This document shows, one piece after another, positions 49,484 to 59,434 of a stretch of DNA of 64,000 nt (position 1 is its first letter; each line of letters begins with the position of its first letter). The notes under the pieces are model-generated. The model ran no database searches. It was not told the origin of the DNA and was given only the letters and a program-made list of their open reading frames with translations. Source of the DNA: Rhizobiaceae bacterium (GTDB lineage: Bacteria > Pseudomonadota > Alphaproteobacteria > Rhizobiales > Rhizobiaceae); assembly GCA_029212415.1 (NCBI GenBank), contig JARGOF010000002.1:196877-260876 (forward strand), in the 5' to 3' direction. Position numbers and translations under genes: made by a program.

Positions 49484-50086
49484 ATGACCATGAATATCCT
49501 CGTCGCCGGCGCAACCGGCAAAACCGGCCGCCATCTGGTCGAAGACCTGATCAATCAGGGCCAAAGACCCACGGCACTGGTGCGCGAAAGCTCTGACACC
49601 AGCGATCTTCCCGAAGGCGTGAACCTGCGTCAGGGTGACCTGACCGACCTGCAGCCCGGCGTATGTGACGGCATGGACGTGGTGATTTTTGCGGCAGGCT
49701 CCGGCGGGTCGACCGGCGCAGACATGACCGACAAGGTGGATCGCGACGGCGCACAAAAACTCGTGGATCTGGCGGGCCGTGCCGGGGTGAAGCGCTTTGT
49801 CATGCTGAGCTCGGTGGGCGCGGATCAGACTGACCCAAAAGGCGATCTGGCCCATTACCTGAAAGCCAAACACGCTGCCGACGAACACCTCAAGGCTTCC
49901 GGTCTGACCTATGCCATCCTGCGGCCTGTCGCATTGACCGATGATGGTCGCAGCGATGATGTGATCCTCGGTAACGATGTGGACAAATCCGCCAAAGCCT
50001 CACGCGCCGATGTGGCGCATGTGCTGAGCCAAGCCGCGACGACGGGCCGCTTCGACGGCATGGCGCTGGACATGCAGTCTGCCTGA
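49484..50086 (+). CDS. NAD(P)-binding protein, NmrA/SDR-like
   Basis: 200 aa atypical short-chain dehydrogenase. Nucleotide site is GATGKTGRHLV at the N-terminus; the later region LKASGLTYAILRPVALTDDG is typical of the YtfG/YesF-like NAD(P)H-binding group. It lies 21 bases after the GST gene. Function is probably oxidoreductase or sensor; no substrate assignment. Confidence 0.85.
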   Translation: MTMNILVAGATGKTGRHLVEDLINQGQRPTALVRESSDTSDLPEGVNLRQGDLTDLQPGVCDGMDVVIFAAGSGGSTGADMTDKVDRDGAQKLVDLAGRAGVKRFVMLSSVGADQTDPKGDLAHYLKAKHAADEHLKASGLTYAILRPVALTDDGRSDDVILGNDVDKSAKASRADVAHVLSQAATTGRFDGMALDMQSA

Positions 50087-50535
50087 GTTGGCGGTTCTTT
50101 GCCCTGCAACTGGTGAACGGCTCGCCGGTTGCAGGCTGTCGTTCTGCCTTCACCACAGACCCAATCAGCATCGGTCGCCGGTCGCTTCTTGCGTGCCGAT
50201 CCTGATCGAGGTCGAACACCTCCCGGCCTCCTGTTGATCTGCGCATTGCTGACGCCTGCCGCCAGCACCGGGGCAAGACGTCGCCCGCTGGCACCGGCAT
50301 GCTGCAGCATGCGGGCGGCTGTCGTAGCTTCCGGTTCCCTTCGTGACGACCGCGAACATGTGGCTGCCCACCACCTTGGCGTCGCAATGCGCTGTCATGA
50401 CGCCATTGCCCATGATTTGCCCATGGATTATACGAGTGCATCCCTGCGTTTGTTAAATGGTTTTCCTGTAAGGGTGTGCCATACAGGGCCTGGAATCTTT
50501 CGTCGGTTCCAGCATGAATACCCTGTTGCGGTCAG
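50087..50535. other. 449-bp region between NmrA-like gene and MBL gene
   Basis: No confident gene on either strand. On the minus strand a frame at 50165-50413 begins MTAHCDAKVVGSHMFAVV within a longer open stretch; this opening is protein-like but degrades into Arg/Cys-rich sequence, so a decayed gene is possible. No clear promoter or terminator noted. Confidence 0.35.
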
Positions 50536-51633
50536 ATGAAGGATATTGAACCGATGCCTGAAAAAACTGCGGCGCCATCTGATGGCAAGGCAGGCCTTGC
50601 GCCGCCGGCCGAGCTGAAATTTCCCCATGCCCAGCCACCTGAAAATGGCAAGGTCAAGGAAATTGCGCCGGGTATCCTGTGGCTCAGAATGCCGCTGCCG
50701 TTTCAGCTCGACCATGTGAACATCTATCTGATCCGCGATGGTGACGGCTGGGCTGTGCTGGACACCGGAATCAGCAATGACGTCAGCAAGCAGGCTTGGC
50801 AGCAATTGCTCGGCGGAGAACTTGCCGGTGAAAAACTGACGCGGGTCATCGTCACCCATTTCCATCCCGACCATATCGGTCTTGCCGGCTGGCTGTGCGC
50901 CCAGCATGATATTCCGCTGCTGACCAGCTATTCGGCCTATCTGGGGTGCCAGAACCTTTCTCTTGATCCCAAATCGCTGGAATCCAGGCAGAGTTTCGAT
51001 TTTTACATGCAGCACGGCATGAGCGAAGAGACCGCCACGCTGGTCAGCACCCGCGGTCACGAATATCTGCACCAGGTCGAACCGCTTCCCACGACCTACC
51101 TGCGTTTGCTGTTGGGCGACATGCTGACAATCGGCGACAGACGCTTCAGGGTTCTGAGCGGCGACGGCCATGCGCCCGAGCAGATCATGCTCTATTGCGA
51201 AGAGGACAAGCTGTTTTTTGCTGCCGATCAGGTGATCGCCAGGATTTCACCCAATATCAGCGTCTGGGCCGGTGAACCCAATGGTGACCCGCTGGGGCAT
51301 TATCTGCGTTCGCTTCGCTGGCTTTCCGCCGAGATGCCGGGGGATGTTCTGGTGCTGCCGGGGCATCAATTGCCCTTTTATGGGCTGCACACAAGATGCG
51401 CAGAACTGGTCAGCCATCATGAATTTCGCTGCGATCAGATCATGAGTGCTTGCGCCGAGCGACCAAGGACAGTTGCAGAACTCGTGCCCGTGCTGTTTCC
51501 GCGCCCGCTGGACCCGCACCAGATGAGTTTTGCCTTCACCGAAACGCTGGCCCATGCAAACCGGCTGGCGCGCCGCGGTGACGTGGAATGGGAAAAACAG
51601 CAAAGCAAAACGCTGTGCCGGTTGAAAGAATAG
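50536..51633 (+). CDS. Metallo-beta-lactamase fold hydrolase
   Basis: 365 aa. Zinc ligands His108, His110, Asp112, His113 in THFHPDHIG, with later ligands in SGDGHAPEQ, AADQ and PGHQLPF. The C-terminal quarter is a winged-helix-like region of the LACTB2 type (HHEFRCDQIMSACAERPRTVAEL). Such proteins include thioesterases, nucleases and glyoxalase II relatives; the exact substrate is unclear. ATG 50536 is taken; ATG 50554 is also possible. Confidence 0.85.
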   Translation: MKDIEPMPEKTAAPSDGKAGLAPPAELKFPHAQPPENGKVKEIAPGILWLRMPLPFQLDHVNIYLIRDGDGWAVLDTGISNDVSKQAWQQLLGGELAGEKLTRVIVTHFHPDHIGLAGWLCAQHDIPLLTSYSAYLGCQNLSLDPKSLESRQSFDFYMQHGMSEETATLVSTRGHEYLHQVEPLPTTYLRLLLGDMLTIGDRRFRVLSGDGHAPEQIMLYCEEDKLFFAADQVIARISPNISVWAGEPNGDPLGHYLRSLRWLSAEMPGDVLVLPGHQLPFYGLHTRCAELVSHHEFRCDQIMSACAERPRTVAELVPVLFPRPLDPHQMSFAFTETLAHANRLARRGDVEWEKQQSKTLCRLKE

Positions 51634-51743
51634 AGCCGATCCACGTCAGTCTCTCGAAATTATTGCCTGAAATAGTAGGAACAACATTAACGATCTTTAA
51701 TTATAGTTCAGGTCCACGTTGATGGTACAGGGTCACGTGTTTC

Positions 51744-52550
51744 GTGAATAGGCAGATGTTTTGCCTGATGACTGATTGGATGCCGCATATGTCAGGGAAT
51801 TTGAAGAAAGCCGCAAGGATTATGGCGGCGCTTGCCTTGCCACGGACCATCAGTGATCGGGCCAGCGCGCTCAGGGGCACGGCCTTTATGGCGCGCTCAG
51901 CCATGCGGTCCTGGTTTGGCGGGAAACAGCCCTTTGTATTGGTCAATATCGGTACCTGCGATGGCGTTCTCTACGATGATGTGACGCCCTGGCTGCACCG
52001 CATCCGCAATTCCCGCGCGGTGCTGGTTGAACCCATTCCCTATAATTATACCCGTCTTCGCAAAAATTATCCTGATGCCGACCGGCATGTCATTGAACCG
52101 GTGGTCATCACCCGCGAAGCCGGGTCGATGATGATGCGAACCTTTGACGAAACGGCACTGGAAGCAGGCACTTTGCCGATGGAATTTGTCGGTTGCTCGT
52201 CCGTCAAGGATACCAATCTGGTGTCCGGCATGGATGCCTGGGGAGAGCAGGACCCGAACTTCCAGAATTTTACCGAGCATCTCAAGGAAATAGAAGTCCG
52301 CTCCGAGCGACTGGAAACCATTTTGCAACGCAACGGCGTTGATCACATTGATGTCTTTCTCGTCGATTGCGAGGGGGCCGACTGGGAAGTCTTTGAACAG
52401 CTTGATCTTCAGCGCTGGCATCCGGCCATGATCAAGATTGAAATCGGCTCCCTGACGGCAGAAGATGTCGGCAATACCCTCCTCAAGCTCAAACGCGCAA
52501 AATACCGTATAGGCCTCAATGCAGAAGACGTCTGGGCCTTTGCTGCCTAG
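51744..52550 (+). CDS. FkbM-family methyltransferase
   Basis: About 268 aa. The SAM-binding region is FVLVNIGTCDGVLYDDV, with LVEPIPYNYTRLRKNYP as the Glu-containing second motif, and the C-terminal FLVDCEGADWEVFEQLDL typical of FkbM proteins. Family members methylate sugars or small molecules. The start is uncertain: GTG 51744, ATG 51756, 51768 or 51789 are all in frame before the conserved region. No linked biosynthetic cluster was seen, so the substrate is unknown. Confidence 0.82.
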   Translation: MNRQMFCLMTDWMPHMSGNLKKAARIMAALALPRTISDRASALRGTAFMARSAMRSWFGGKQPFVLVNIGTCDGVLYDDVTPWLHRIRNSRAVLVEPIPYNYTRLRKNYPDADRHVIEPVVITREAGSMMMRTFDETALEAGTLPMEFVGCSSVKDTNLVSGMDAWGEQDPNFQNFTEHLKEIEVRSERLETILQRNGVDHIDVFLVDCEGADWEVFEQLDLQRWHPAMIKIEIGSLTAEDVGNTLLKLKRAKYRIGLNAEDVWAFAA

Positions 52551-53076
52551 ACAGGCTCTGGATGCTCACGCGTTCGTCGTTTTCAACCTGTATGCGTCGC
52601 ACAGCCCTCGCCGATCCGCTCAAAGCGCTTCAGTCCAACCAATTTCCTGATGGATGCTTCGATCGTTCTTTGCGGGTCGCCCAAAGCAGCGACGGCATCT
52701 TTGCGACTGAATTCCATCGGGGCTTGTTGTTGCGCCCACGGCCATAAAGCAAGTTGCTTTTCAGGCAGAAAATCTGCGTTGCGATCCTCTTCGATAAGAG
52801 CCGGGTCATTTCACCATTACACATGGGTTGCATGTGATTTCATGTGAGAAATATCCGGCATTTTTTGAAAGTCAGACAAATCCCGCAATGGCTGCTCTTC
52901 ATGCCGGGAACAGGCTGGGACTTTTCGGGTAATGACCTCCATGCACAAACGGCTTCGATACGAGCTTTCTCGCATCCTGGAAATCGTGCCATATATGTAA
53001 GGTTCAGATGATCGTTTCTTGCCAGGTGAGGTGCTCTTTTGCCGCCCAAAGCTCGAAACCCCAGGAGGGTAAGGAA
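52551..53076. other. 526-bp region before DUF3095 gene
   Basis: No credible gene. Short open frames here lack family likeness. The DUF3095 start has a strong ribosome binding site (GGAGGGTAAGGAA), so its promoter probably lies in the right part of this region; I could not identify it with confidence. Confidence 0.4.
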
Positions 53077-54234
53077 ATGAGTGACACGGCAGGCAATGAC
53101 GGCCTCGATTTTTATAGCCGACTTGCAGCGCAGTCGCGTTTCGATGACCTGACGCAGGGCACATCCTATACGCCGCTTCCCGATGACTGGTTCGTCGGAA
53201 CGGCCGATATTGTCGGATCCACCCAACTGATCGAGGCAGGCAAGTACAAATTGGTCAATACCGTTGGCGCAGCGGTCATTTCGGCGCAGATCAATGCGGT
53301 GCAGGGGCAGCAATTGCCCTTTGCCTTTGGTGGTGATGGCGCGGCCTTTGCCTTCTGGCCGCAGCACCTTGAAGCGGCCCGCACGGCGCTGGCGGCTGTC
53401 CGGCGTTGGGCGCTGGATGAATTCGACATTGATCTGCGGGTCGCCATTGTCTCCGTTTCGCAAATCCGTTCTGCCGGTCACAATGTCAGCGTGGCGCGTT
53501 ATCAGGCCTCGCAAGGCGCCGATTATGCAATGTTCGACGGCGGTGGTCTCTCCTGGGCCGAAGAGCAGATGAAACAGGGCCACAATGCCATTGAAGCAGC
53601 GCCCGCCGGCACCATGCCGGACCTGACGGGCCTGTCGTGTCGCTGGACGCCAATGCAGGCCAGAAACGGAAAGATTCTCTCGCTTGTCGCCCTGCCAGCC
53701 CCCGGCGCCGCGCCACAAAGAGTGGCCTCCGTGATGCATGAGATTGTCAAATGCGCAGAACGGCTGGAGCGTGGCGGCCATCCAGTGCCGCCGCAGGGGC
53801 CGGGCTATACTTGGCCACCGCAGGGACTGGACCTTGAGGCCAGGGCAACGCATGGCGACATGTCCGTCTTCAGGCGCAAGATTCAACTGCTGGGCGAGAC
53901 GCTGCTTGCCTGGTTTTTCTTTCGCACCGGCATGAGCGCCGGCGGCTTCAATCCGGTGCATTATGTGGAAACCACCGGCAGGAATGCCGATTTCCGCAAG
54001 TTTGAAGATGGCCTCAAAATGACGCTCGACTGCGATGCGCAAACACGCATTGCGCTGGAGACAATTTTGGACAATGCCCGCCGGCAGGGTGTGATTGTCT
54101 ATGGTCTGTTTGAGCAGGATGAGGCGATCATGACCTGCATCGTGCCGTCCATCACCCAGGATGATCACATCCATTTTATCGACGGCGCAGCCGGCGGTTA
54201 TGCCCGCGCTGTCGCGCAACTCAAAACGCGATAA
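53077..54234 (+). CDS. DUF3095 protein, nucleotidyl-cyclase-like
   Basis: 385 aa from ATG 53077. The N-terminal third begins DDWFVGTADIVGSTQLIEAGKY, resembling the metal-binding opening of class III adenylate cyclases, and a second conserved block is LPFAFGGDGAAFAFWPQH, like the cyclase glycine-rich turn. No transmembrane segments. The family is uncharacterised; a cyclase or cyclase-like regulatory role is an inference from fold likeness. It precedes the SBP56-ferredoxin-DUF2182 genes by about 140 bases on the same strand. Confidence 0.8.
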   Translation: MSDTAGNDGLDFYSRLAAQSRFDDLTQGTSYTPLPDDWFVGTADIVGSTQLIEAGKYKLVNTVGAAVISAQINAVQGQQLPFAFGGDGAAFAFWPQHLEAARTALAAVRRWALDEFDIDLRVAIVSVSQIRSAGHNVSVARYQASQGADYAMFDGGGLSWAEEQMKQGHNAIEAAPAGTMPDLTGLSCRWTPMQARNGKILSLVALPAPGAAPQRVASVMHEIVKCAERLERGGHPVPPQGPGYTWPPQGLDLEARATHGDMSVFRRKIQLLGETLLAWFFFRTGMSAGGFNPVHYVETTGRNADFRKFEDGLKMTLDCDAQTRIALETILDNARRQGVIVYGLFEQDEAIMTCIVPSITQDDHIHFIDGAAGGYARAVAQLKTR

Positions 54235-54377
54235 GAACCGGGCCTGCGCCCCCGATCCCGCCCCGATCCAGAAGGTGCGGATAGCTTTGCGTGTGGGACA
54301 AACCGCTTGCCACCACACATCAATCAAGCCAGACTTCCCTGCCTGACAGATACTCTGTCATCAAGGGAGGATGAATC

Positions 54378-55745
54378 ATGTCTGATACGCAAGCTGAATG
54401 CTGTACGGGACCAGGTTATGCATCGCCTCAGGAGGCCATCAGGGCGCCCCGGGAAAAACTCGTCTATACCATATGCATCTATACCGGCACCGGAGTTGAA
54501 AAGCCGGATTATCTGGCCACGATCGATGTGGACGAAGACAGCCCGACCTTTGGTCAGGTCATTGCCCGCACACATATGCCGATTGTCGGCGACGAATTGC
54601 ATCACATGGGCTGGAATGCCTGTTCATCGTGCCACTCGGACAGCGGCATGGCGCGCAAATATCTGATCATACCGGGCGTGCGCACGACAAATTTCTATAT
54701 TGTCGATACCGCCACCGATCCGCGCAACCCGACCCTGTTCAAGACCATTGACGGTGCGGAAATCAAGAAGAAGACAAATCTCTCGGCGCCCCACACGGTT
54801 CACTGCCTGGGGTCCGATATCATTGTCTCCATGCTGGGCGATGCCGATGGCAATGCGCCAGGTGGTTTCCTGCATCTCAACAAGGATTTCGAGATCATGG
54901 GACGGTGGGAAAATGATATCACGGGTATGAATTTCAACTATGATTTCTGGTATCAGCCGCGCCACAACATGATGGTGTCAACCGAATGGGCTGCGCCCAA
55001 TACATTCATGCCGGGTTTTGATCTTGAGGATGTCGGGAAAGGCAAATACGGCCAGCATATCCATTTCTGGGACTTCAAGAACAAGAGCATCACACGCACG
55101 GTCGACCTGGGCGGTGACGGCCTGATCCCGTTGGAAGTGCGCTTTCACCACAATCCCGATTCCACCCATGGCTTTGTTGGTGCGGCCCTGTCGTCCAACA
55201 TCTTTCACTGGTTCAAGGATGAAAATGGCGCGGTGCACATTGAGAAGGTCATTGATGTCGAGTCGATAGATGTCGCCGATTTTCCGGTGCCGATGCCTGG
55301 TCTCATCACCGATATTCTGGTGTCGATGGACGACAAATATCTGTATTTTTCCAACTGGCTGCATGGCGATCTCAGGCAATACGATATCAGCGACCCGTCC
55401 CATCCGGTTCTCACCGGCCAGGTCTGGATCGGCGGGCTTCTGGGCAAGGCGCCACAGGTCAATGGCCGTGCCGTGACCGGGGCGCCGCAGATGATCCAGC
55501 TGTCTCTGGACGGCAAGCGTCTCTATGTCACGACCTCGCTGTTTTCGACCTGGGACAATCAGTTCTACCCGGATATGAAACAGGCCGGCGGCGTCATGGT
55601 GCTGGTGGATTGTGACAATGAAAACGGCGGCATGGCGATCAATGAAACGTTTCTTGTTGATTTCGGCCAGGAACCCGATGGCCCGGCCCGTGCCCATGAA
55701 ACACGTTATCCCGGTGGCGATTGCTCGTCCGATATCTGGGTCTGA
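54378..55745 (+). CDS. SBP56 / selenium-binding protein family (methanethiol oxidase-like)
   Basis: 455 aa. The family signature GDELHHMGWNACSSCHSD is at residues 71-88, with the Cys82-SS-Cys85 pair and His75-His76, the residues tied to metal and thiol chemistry in this family. Members in mammals and in methylotrophic bacteria (MtoX) oxidise methanethiol to formaldehyde, H2O2 and H2S using copper. No signal peptide is visible, so this one looks cytosolic. RBS GGGAGG is strong. A 14-bp hairpin separates it from the ferredoxin gene. Confidence 0.88.
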   Translation: MSDTQAECCTGPGYASPQEAIRAPREKLVYTICIYTGTGVEKPDYLATIDVDEDSPTFGQVIARTHMPIVGDELHHMGWNACSSCHSDSGMARKYLIIPGVRTTNFYIVDTATDPRNPTLFKTIDGAEIKKKTNLSAPHTVHCLGSDIIVSMLGDADGNAPGGFLHLNKDFEIMGRWENDITGMNFNYDFWYQPRHNMMVSTEWAAPNTFMPGFDLEDVGKGKYGQHIHFWDFKNKSITRTVDLGGDGLIPLEVRFHHNPDSTHGFVGAALSSNIFHWFKDENGAVHIEKVIDVESIDVADFPVPMPGLITDILVSMDDKYLYFSNWLHGDLRQYDISDPSHPVLTGQVWIGGLLGKAPQVNGRAVTGAPQMIQLSLDGKRLYVTTSLFSTWDNQFYPDMKQAGGVMVLVDCDNENGGMAINETFLVDFGQEPDGPARAHETRYPGGDCSSDIWV

Positions 55746-55750
55746 AACCC

Positions 55751-55789
55751 TGGCGCCGCGCCGCGACCTTGTGGTGCGGTGCGGCGCCA
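55751..55789 (+). promoter_or_regulatory. Strong hairpin between SBP56 and ferredoxin genes
   Basis: TGGCGCCGCGCCGC (55751-55764) pairs with GCGGTGCGGCGCCA (55776-55789), 14 pairs with one G-U, loop of 11. It begins five bases after the SBP56 stop and has no T tract, so it may stabilise the upstream mRNA or reduce read-through rather than terminate. Confidence 0.6.
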
Positions 55790-55823
55790 CCATTGCCGTT
55801 GGTCCTCGACGGGAGGAAGCCCA

Positions 55824-56177
55824 TTGCCGCGTTTCCGCATCACCCTGAAAAACCGCAACAACCTGACACTCGAGGTTGGTGATGACGAGGCGATCATCGA
55901 CGCCGTTGAAGCGGCCGGCCATGTTCTGCCCATCGGTTGCCGCTATGGCGGCTGCATCACCTGCGCCGCCAGGCTGATCGAAGGCAGCGTTCGCCAGCCC
56001 AATGGAACGGCGCTGAACAAACGCCAGTCGCAACTGGGCTATGTGCTGCTGTGCGTGGCGCGGCCAAAAACAGATTGTGTGCTGGAGGTCGGCGTGGAAA
56101 GTCACGACCAGCTCTACGTCAATCCGTTTGCCAGCCCGGGAAAATTGCCGCTTCCTGCAGGACCCGGAAAAGCATGA
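55824..56177 (+). CDS. [2Fe-2S] ferredoxin, plant type
   Basis: 117 aa from TTG 55824, which follows GGGAGGAAG at 55811-55819. The cluster ligands are C-x4-C-x2-C in CRYGGCITC and a later Cys in LLCVA. The ferredoxin fold opening FRITLKNRNNLTLEVGDDEAIIDA is clear. It probably passes electrons to or from a partner of the SBP56 enzyme. Its stop overlaps the DUF2182 start by ATGA. Longer starts near 55779 would run through the hairpin and are rejected. Confidence 0.88.
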   Translation: MPRFRITLKNRNNLTLEVGDDEAIIDAVEAAGHVLPIGCRYGGCITCAARLIEGSVRQPNGTALNKRQSQLGYVLLCVARPKTDCVLEVGVESHDQLYVNPFASPGKLPLPAGPGKA

Positions 56178-56977
56178 GCAAGGGCTTGCCGGGACAGGCG
56201 CCGATGCCTTGGGCATTCCAGCCCGCCCGCGCGCTTTTGATCCTTTTGGTCGCGACCGGCTGGCTCTTCATGACGATCCAGTCTCTGGAACTGTCGATGC
56301 GCGGCACTGTTGCTGATGCGGGCCCGGGCATGGCGCTTTTTGCGTTCCTCACGCCCTATTTTTCCGGGTTGCAGGTGCTCTATTCGATTTGCGTCACCCA
56401 GTCGGTTGACTGGGGTATTGTTGATTTTGCCAAGGCGCTGGCCATGTGGCAGGCCATGGTGCTGGCGATGATGGTGCCGACGCTCCTGCCGGGCTTTCAG
56501 CGGCAGCAACGGCCCTTTGGTCCGGCACTGCGCTTCGTCACCTTCTACCTGCTGGCATGGCTGGGGTTCTGTCTTGTGGCGGTCGGCCTGCAATGGCTGC
56601 TGCGATCCGCACAGATTCTGGATGCCCATATGGTCTCAACAGAGCGCGTGCTGAACGCTGCCGTGCTGATATTGGCCGGGGTCTTTCAACTGACCGGCAG
56701 CAAGCGCCGGCACCTTACAGCCTGTCAAAGGTCCCTCCATGGAGCGCCAGGGGATAGGTCGGCTGTGCGGTCCGGTTGGATCCACGGCGTGCAATGCGTC
56801 AAATGCTGCTGGCCGCTCATGCTGACAATGTTTGTATTCGGTCTGATGAACCTGTTGGCCATGGCCGTTTTGACAGGGCTGATCGTGATCGAGAAGACGC
56901 TGACTGATGCCGGTTGGGCGGTCAAATCTTCCGGCATCGCCTTCATTTTGGCAGGTGTGGTGGTGGCCCTGATTTGA
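56174..56977 (+). CDS. DUF2182 membrane protein, probable metal-binding
   Basis: 267 aa from ATG 56174. About six to seven membrane helices; the diagnostic DUF2182 features are WQAMVLAMMVPTLLP and a C-terminal FQLTGSKRRHLTAC followed by QCVKCCWPLM, with cysteines positioned as in the family's predicted metal site. DUF2182 members are described as metal-binding integral membrane proteins, and no transport activity is proven. Coupled by four bases to the ferredoxin, so ferredoxin and DUF2182 protein likely act together. Confidence 0.82.
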   Translation: MSKGLPGQAPMPWAFQPARALLILLVATGWLFMTIQSLELSMRGTVADAGPGMALFAFLTPYFSGLQVLYSICVTQSVDWGIVDFAKALAMWQAMVLAMMVPTLLPGFQRQQRPFGPALRFVTFYLLAWLGFCLVAVGLQWLLRSAQILDAHMVSTERVLNAAVLILAGVFQLTGSKRRHLTACQRSLHGAPGDRSAVRSGWIHGVQCVKCCWPLMLTMFVFGLMNLLAMAVLTGLIVIEKTLTDAGWAVKSSGIAFILAGVVVALI

Positions 56978-57075
56978 TGCGGCCAAACACGTGAAGACGA
57001 CACTTGCTGAAGCCACTGGCCGACAGGCGGGGCAAAGCCACCATGCCTGTCGGCGGTGTTCGTCTTTAGCGCAGA

Positions 57076-58113
57076 TCAAGCCTTTTTCAGATAGGCCGCC
57101 AGAATGTCACGCGCCGCTTCCAGATCGCTGCGGTGGATCATTTCGGTGACCGTATGGATGTAGCGGGTGCCGACCACAATGCCGACGGCTCTCGCGCCGG
57201 CGGCGGCCTGCTGTGCGGCTGCGCCGTCCTGACCACCGGCGCGCAGCATGGTGCGCTGATGGGGGATCTTCTGCTTGATGGCGATGGCTTCGATCTCGGC
57301 AACCAGCGCGCGGTCGGCAATGAAGCTGGAATCCTTCACATGCAGGCCGAAGCCCTTGCCCTGTTCGGTGGTCCGGTCCTGTTCCGGTACGCCGGGCGTG
57401 TCGCAGGACAGGGTCGTATCGATGCCGATGCCGATATCCGGTTTGATGGAGAAAGCCGCGGTGCGCGCACCGCGCAGGCCAACCTCTTCCTGGCAGGTGA
57501 AGGCCACGTGGATTTCGCAGGCATGTTTGCTATCGCCCAGCGCCCGGATTGCCTCAATACCGAGCCAGCATGCAACCCGATTGTCGAGTGCCTTGGAAAC
57601 GATCTTGTCACCGATTTCGATCAATGGTTCATCCATGGTCACCATATCGCCAACCTTGACGTGGTCCTTGGTGGCTTCGCCCAGGCCCATATCGATGATG
57701 AATTCGCTGACCTCCGGAACTTTCTTGCGTTCTTCCGGCGTGGCGATGTGGACCGGGCGACCACCGGGGTTCATCACGCCCTTCAGGTCGCCATCATCAG
57801 TGGAAACCAGCACCCGGCGGGAAAACAGGTTGCGGGCGTCAAAGCCGCCCACCGGCTGGACGTAGATGAAACCCTTGTCGGTAATGTGCGACACCAGGAA
57901 GCCGATCTCGTCCATGTGACACAGCAGCATGATTTTTTTGGGATCTTTCGACGCCTTGCGCGCATCACGGCGGCACAACAAGGACCCCATGGGATCAACC
58001 CGCACCTCATCAAAAAGCGGCTCGATCTCCGATATGATGAGGTCACGCACCCGGTCCTCATGGCCCGGTACACCCGGCGTTTCACAAAGGCGGCGGAGAA
58101 GATCAATATTCAT
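57076..58113 (-). CDS. M42-family aminopeptidase
   Basis: 345 aa cocatalytic metallo-aminopeptidase. Metal ligands are in LLCHMDEIG, ALDNRVAC, CQEEVGLRGA (Glu base and ligand), and the late RYIHTVTEM. The family forms dodecameric cages (TET-like). It is monocistronic and is divergent from pyrC. Substrate preference is not readable. Confidence 0.94.
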   Translation of the reverse strand: MNIDLLRRLCETPGVPGHEDRVRDLIISEIEPLFDEVRVDPMGSLLCRRDARKASKDPKKIMLLCHMDEIGFLVSHITDKGFIYVQPVGGFDARNLFSRRVLVSTDDGDLKGVMNPGGRPVHIATPEERKKVPEVSEFIIDMGLGEATKDHVKVGDMVTMDEPLIEIGDKIVSKALDNRVACWLGIEAIRALGDSKHACEIHVAFTCQEEVGLRGARTAAFSIKPDIGIGIDTTLSCDTPGVPEQDRTTEQGKGFGLHVKDSSFIADRALVAEIEAIAIKQKIPHQRTMLRAGGQDGAAAQQAAAGARAVGIVVGTRYIHTVTEMIHRSDLEAARDILAAYLKKA

Positions 58114-58340
58114 GATGGACGGTCCTTGAAATCGTTCGTGGCAGGCGAATCTGGTTCAGCCTGAGCATAGACGGTCTGATTTGCCGATAACAGAGAAATC
58201 AGGGGCATTGTCTCATGCGGTAAAAATCTGGCGAAAACGCCGTCATTTGCGCCCGGCTGCACTGGTTCTTGCCTTCATTTGCCTATATGCAGGCCGCAAC
58301 GCAGATGAAGCGCTTGGCCCTGGCAGGCACAGCCGCGCAG

Positions 58341-59402
58341 ATGACGGATATTTCCATGCAGGACCTTATCATTCGCCGCCCCGATGACTGGCATCTCCAT
58401 CTTCGCGACGGCGATATGCTGGAAGCGGTGCTGCCGCACAGCAGTGCGCATTTTTCCAGAGCCATCATCATGCCGAATCTGGTGCCGCCGGTGACCGATT
58501 GCGCTTCTGCCAGTGCCTATCGCGCCCGTATCGAAAGGGCGCTGCCAAAGGGGCATGATTTCACCCCGCTGATGACGCTCTATCTTACCGAGACAACCGA
58601 TGCCGATGATGTTGTTGCCGGGTTCGAAAGCGGTGCGATCCGTGCCGTCAAACTCTATCCGGCCGGGGCCACGACCAATTCGCAAAGCGGTGTGCGGGAT
58701 ATGGAGAAGGTCTATCCGGTGCTGGAGCGCATGGCGCAGGCGGGCGTGCCGCTGTGTGTTCATGGGGAAGTGACCGATCCCGATGTTGATATATTCGACC
58801 GTGAAGCCGTCTTTATCGAACGTGTGCTTGAGCCGATCCGCAGGCGTTTTCCGGCGCTCAGGATCGTCATGGAACATATCACCACACAAGAGGGCGTCAC
58901 CTATGTGCGTGATGGCGCCGAGGGCATCGGCGGCACCATCACCACGCATCACCTGATCATCAATCGCAACGCCATTCTGGTCGGCGGTATCCACCCGCAC
59001 TACTATTGCCTGCCCATTGCCAAGCGCGAAAGCCACCGGCTGGCGCTGCGGGAAGCGGCAACCTCGGGCAACGCGCGGTTTTTCCTTGGAACCGATTCTG
59101 CGCCGCATCTCGATCCGGCCAAGGAAAGCGCCTGTGGCTGCGCCGGTGTTTTCTCCTCGATCAATACGATGGCCTGCCTGGCACATGTGTTTGAACAGGA
59201 AGACGCGCTGGATAAGCTGGAGGCCTTTGCCTCGCTCAACGGACCGGGATTTTACCGATTGCCGGTCAATGAAGCCACCATGCGGCTGACGCGGCGTGAA
59301 ACACCGGTGAATCTGCCGGACAAAATCGAAACCAAATCAGGAGCCGTGACGGTCTTTGATCCGATGTTCCCGATTTACTGGGATGTCGACGCAAAAGCGT
59401 AA
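58341..59402 (+). CDS. pyrC: Dihydroorotase, PyrC class
   Basis: 353 aa, class II dihydroorotase of pyrimidine synthesis. The dinuclear zinc site is seen in [10 protein letters not shown] and [12 protein letters not shown] (carbamylated Lys), with [21 protein letters not shown] and GTDSAPH. The full-length pattern follows Escherichia coli PyrC. ATG 58341 begins [20 protein letters not shown] 58356 is an alternative. Followed at 32 bases by pyrE on the same strand. Confidence 0.96.
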   Translation: MTDISMQDLIIRRPDDWHLHLRDGDMLEAVLPHSSAHFSRAIIMPNLVPPVTDCASASAYRARIERALPKGHDFTPLMTLYLTETTDADDVVAGFESGAIRAVKLYPAGATTNSQSGVRDMEKVYPVLERMAQAGVPLCVHGEVTDPDVDIFDREAVFIERVLEPIRRRFPALRIVMEHITTQEGVTYVRDGAEGIGGTITTHHLIINRNAILVGGIHPHYYCLPIAKRESHRLALREAATSGNARFFLGTDSAPHLDPAKESACGCAGVFSSINTMACLAHVFEQEDALDKLEAFASLNGPGFYRLPVNEATMRLTRRETPVNLPDKIETKSGAVTVFDPMFPIYWDVDAKA

Positions 59403-59434
59403 GAGTCGGCCCATCTGAAAACAGAGGGATCCAA

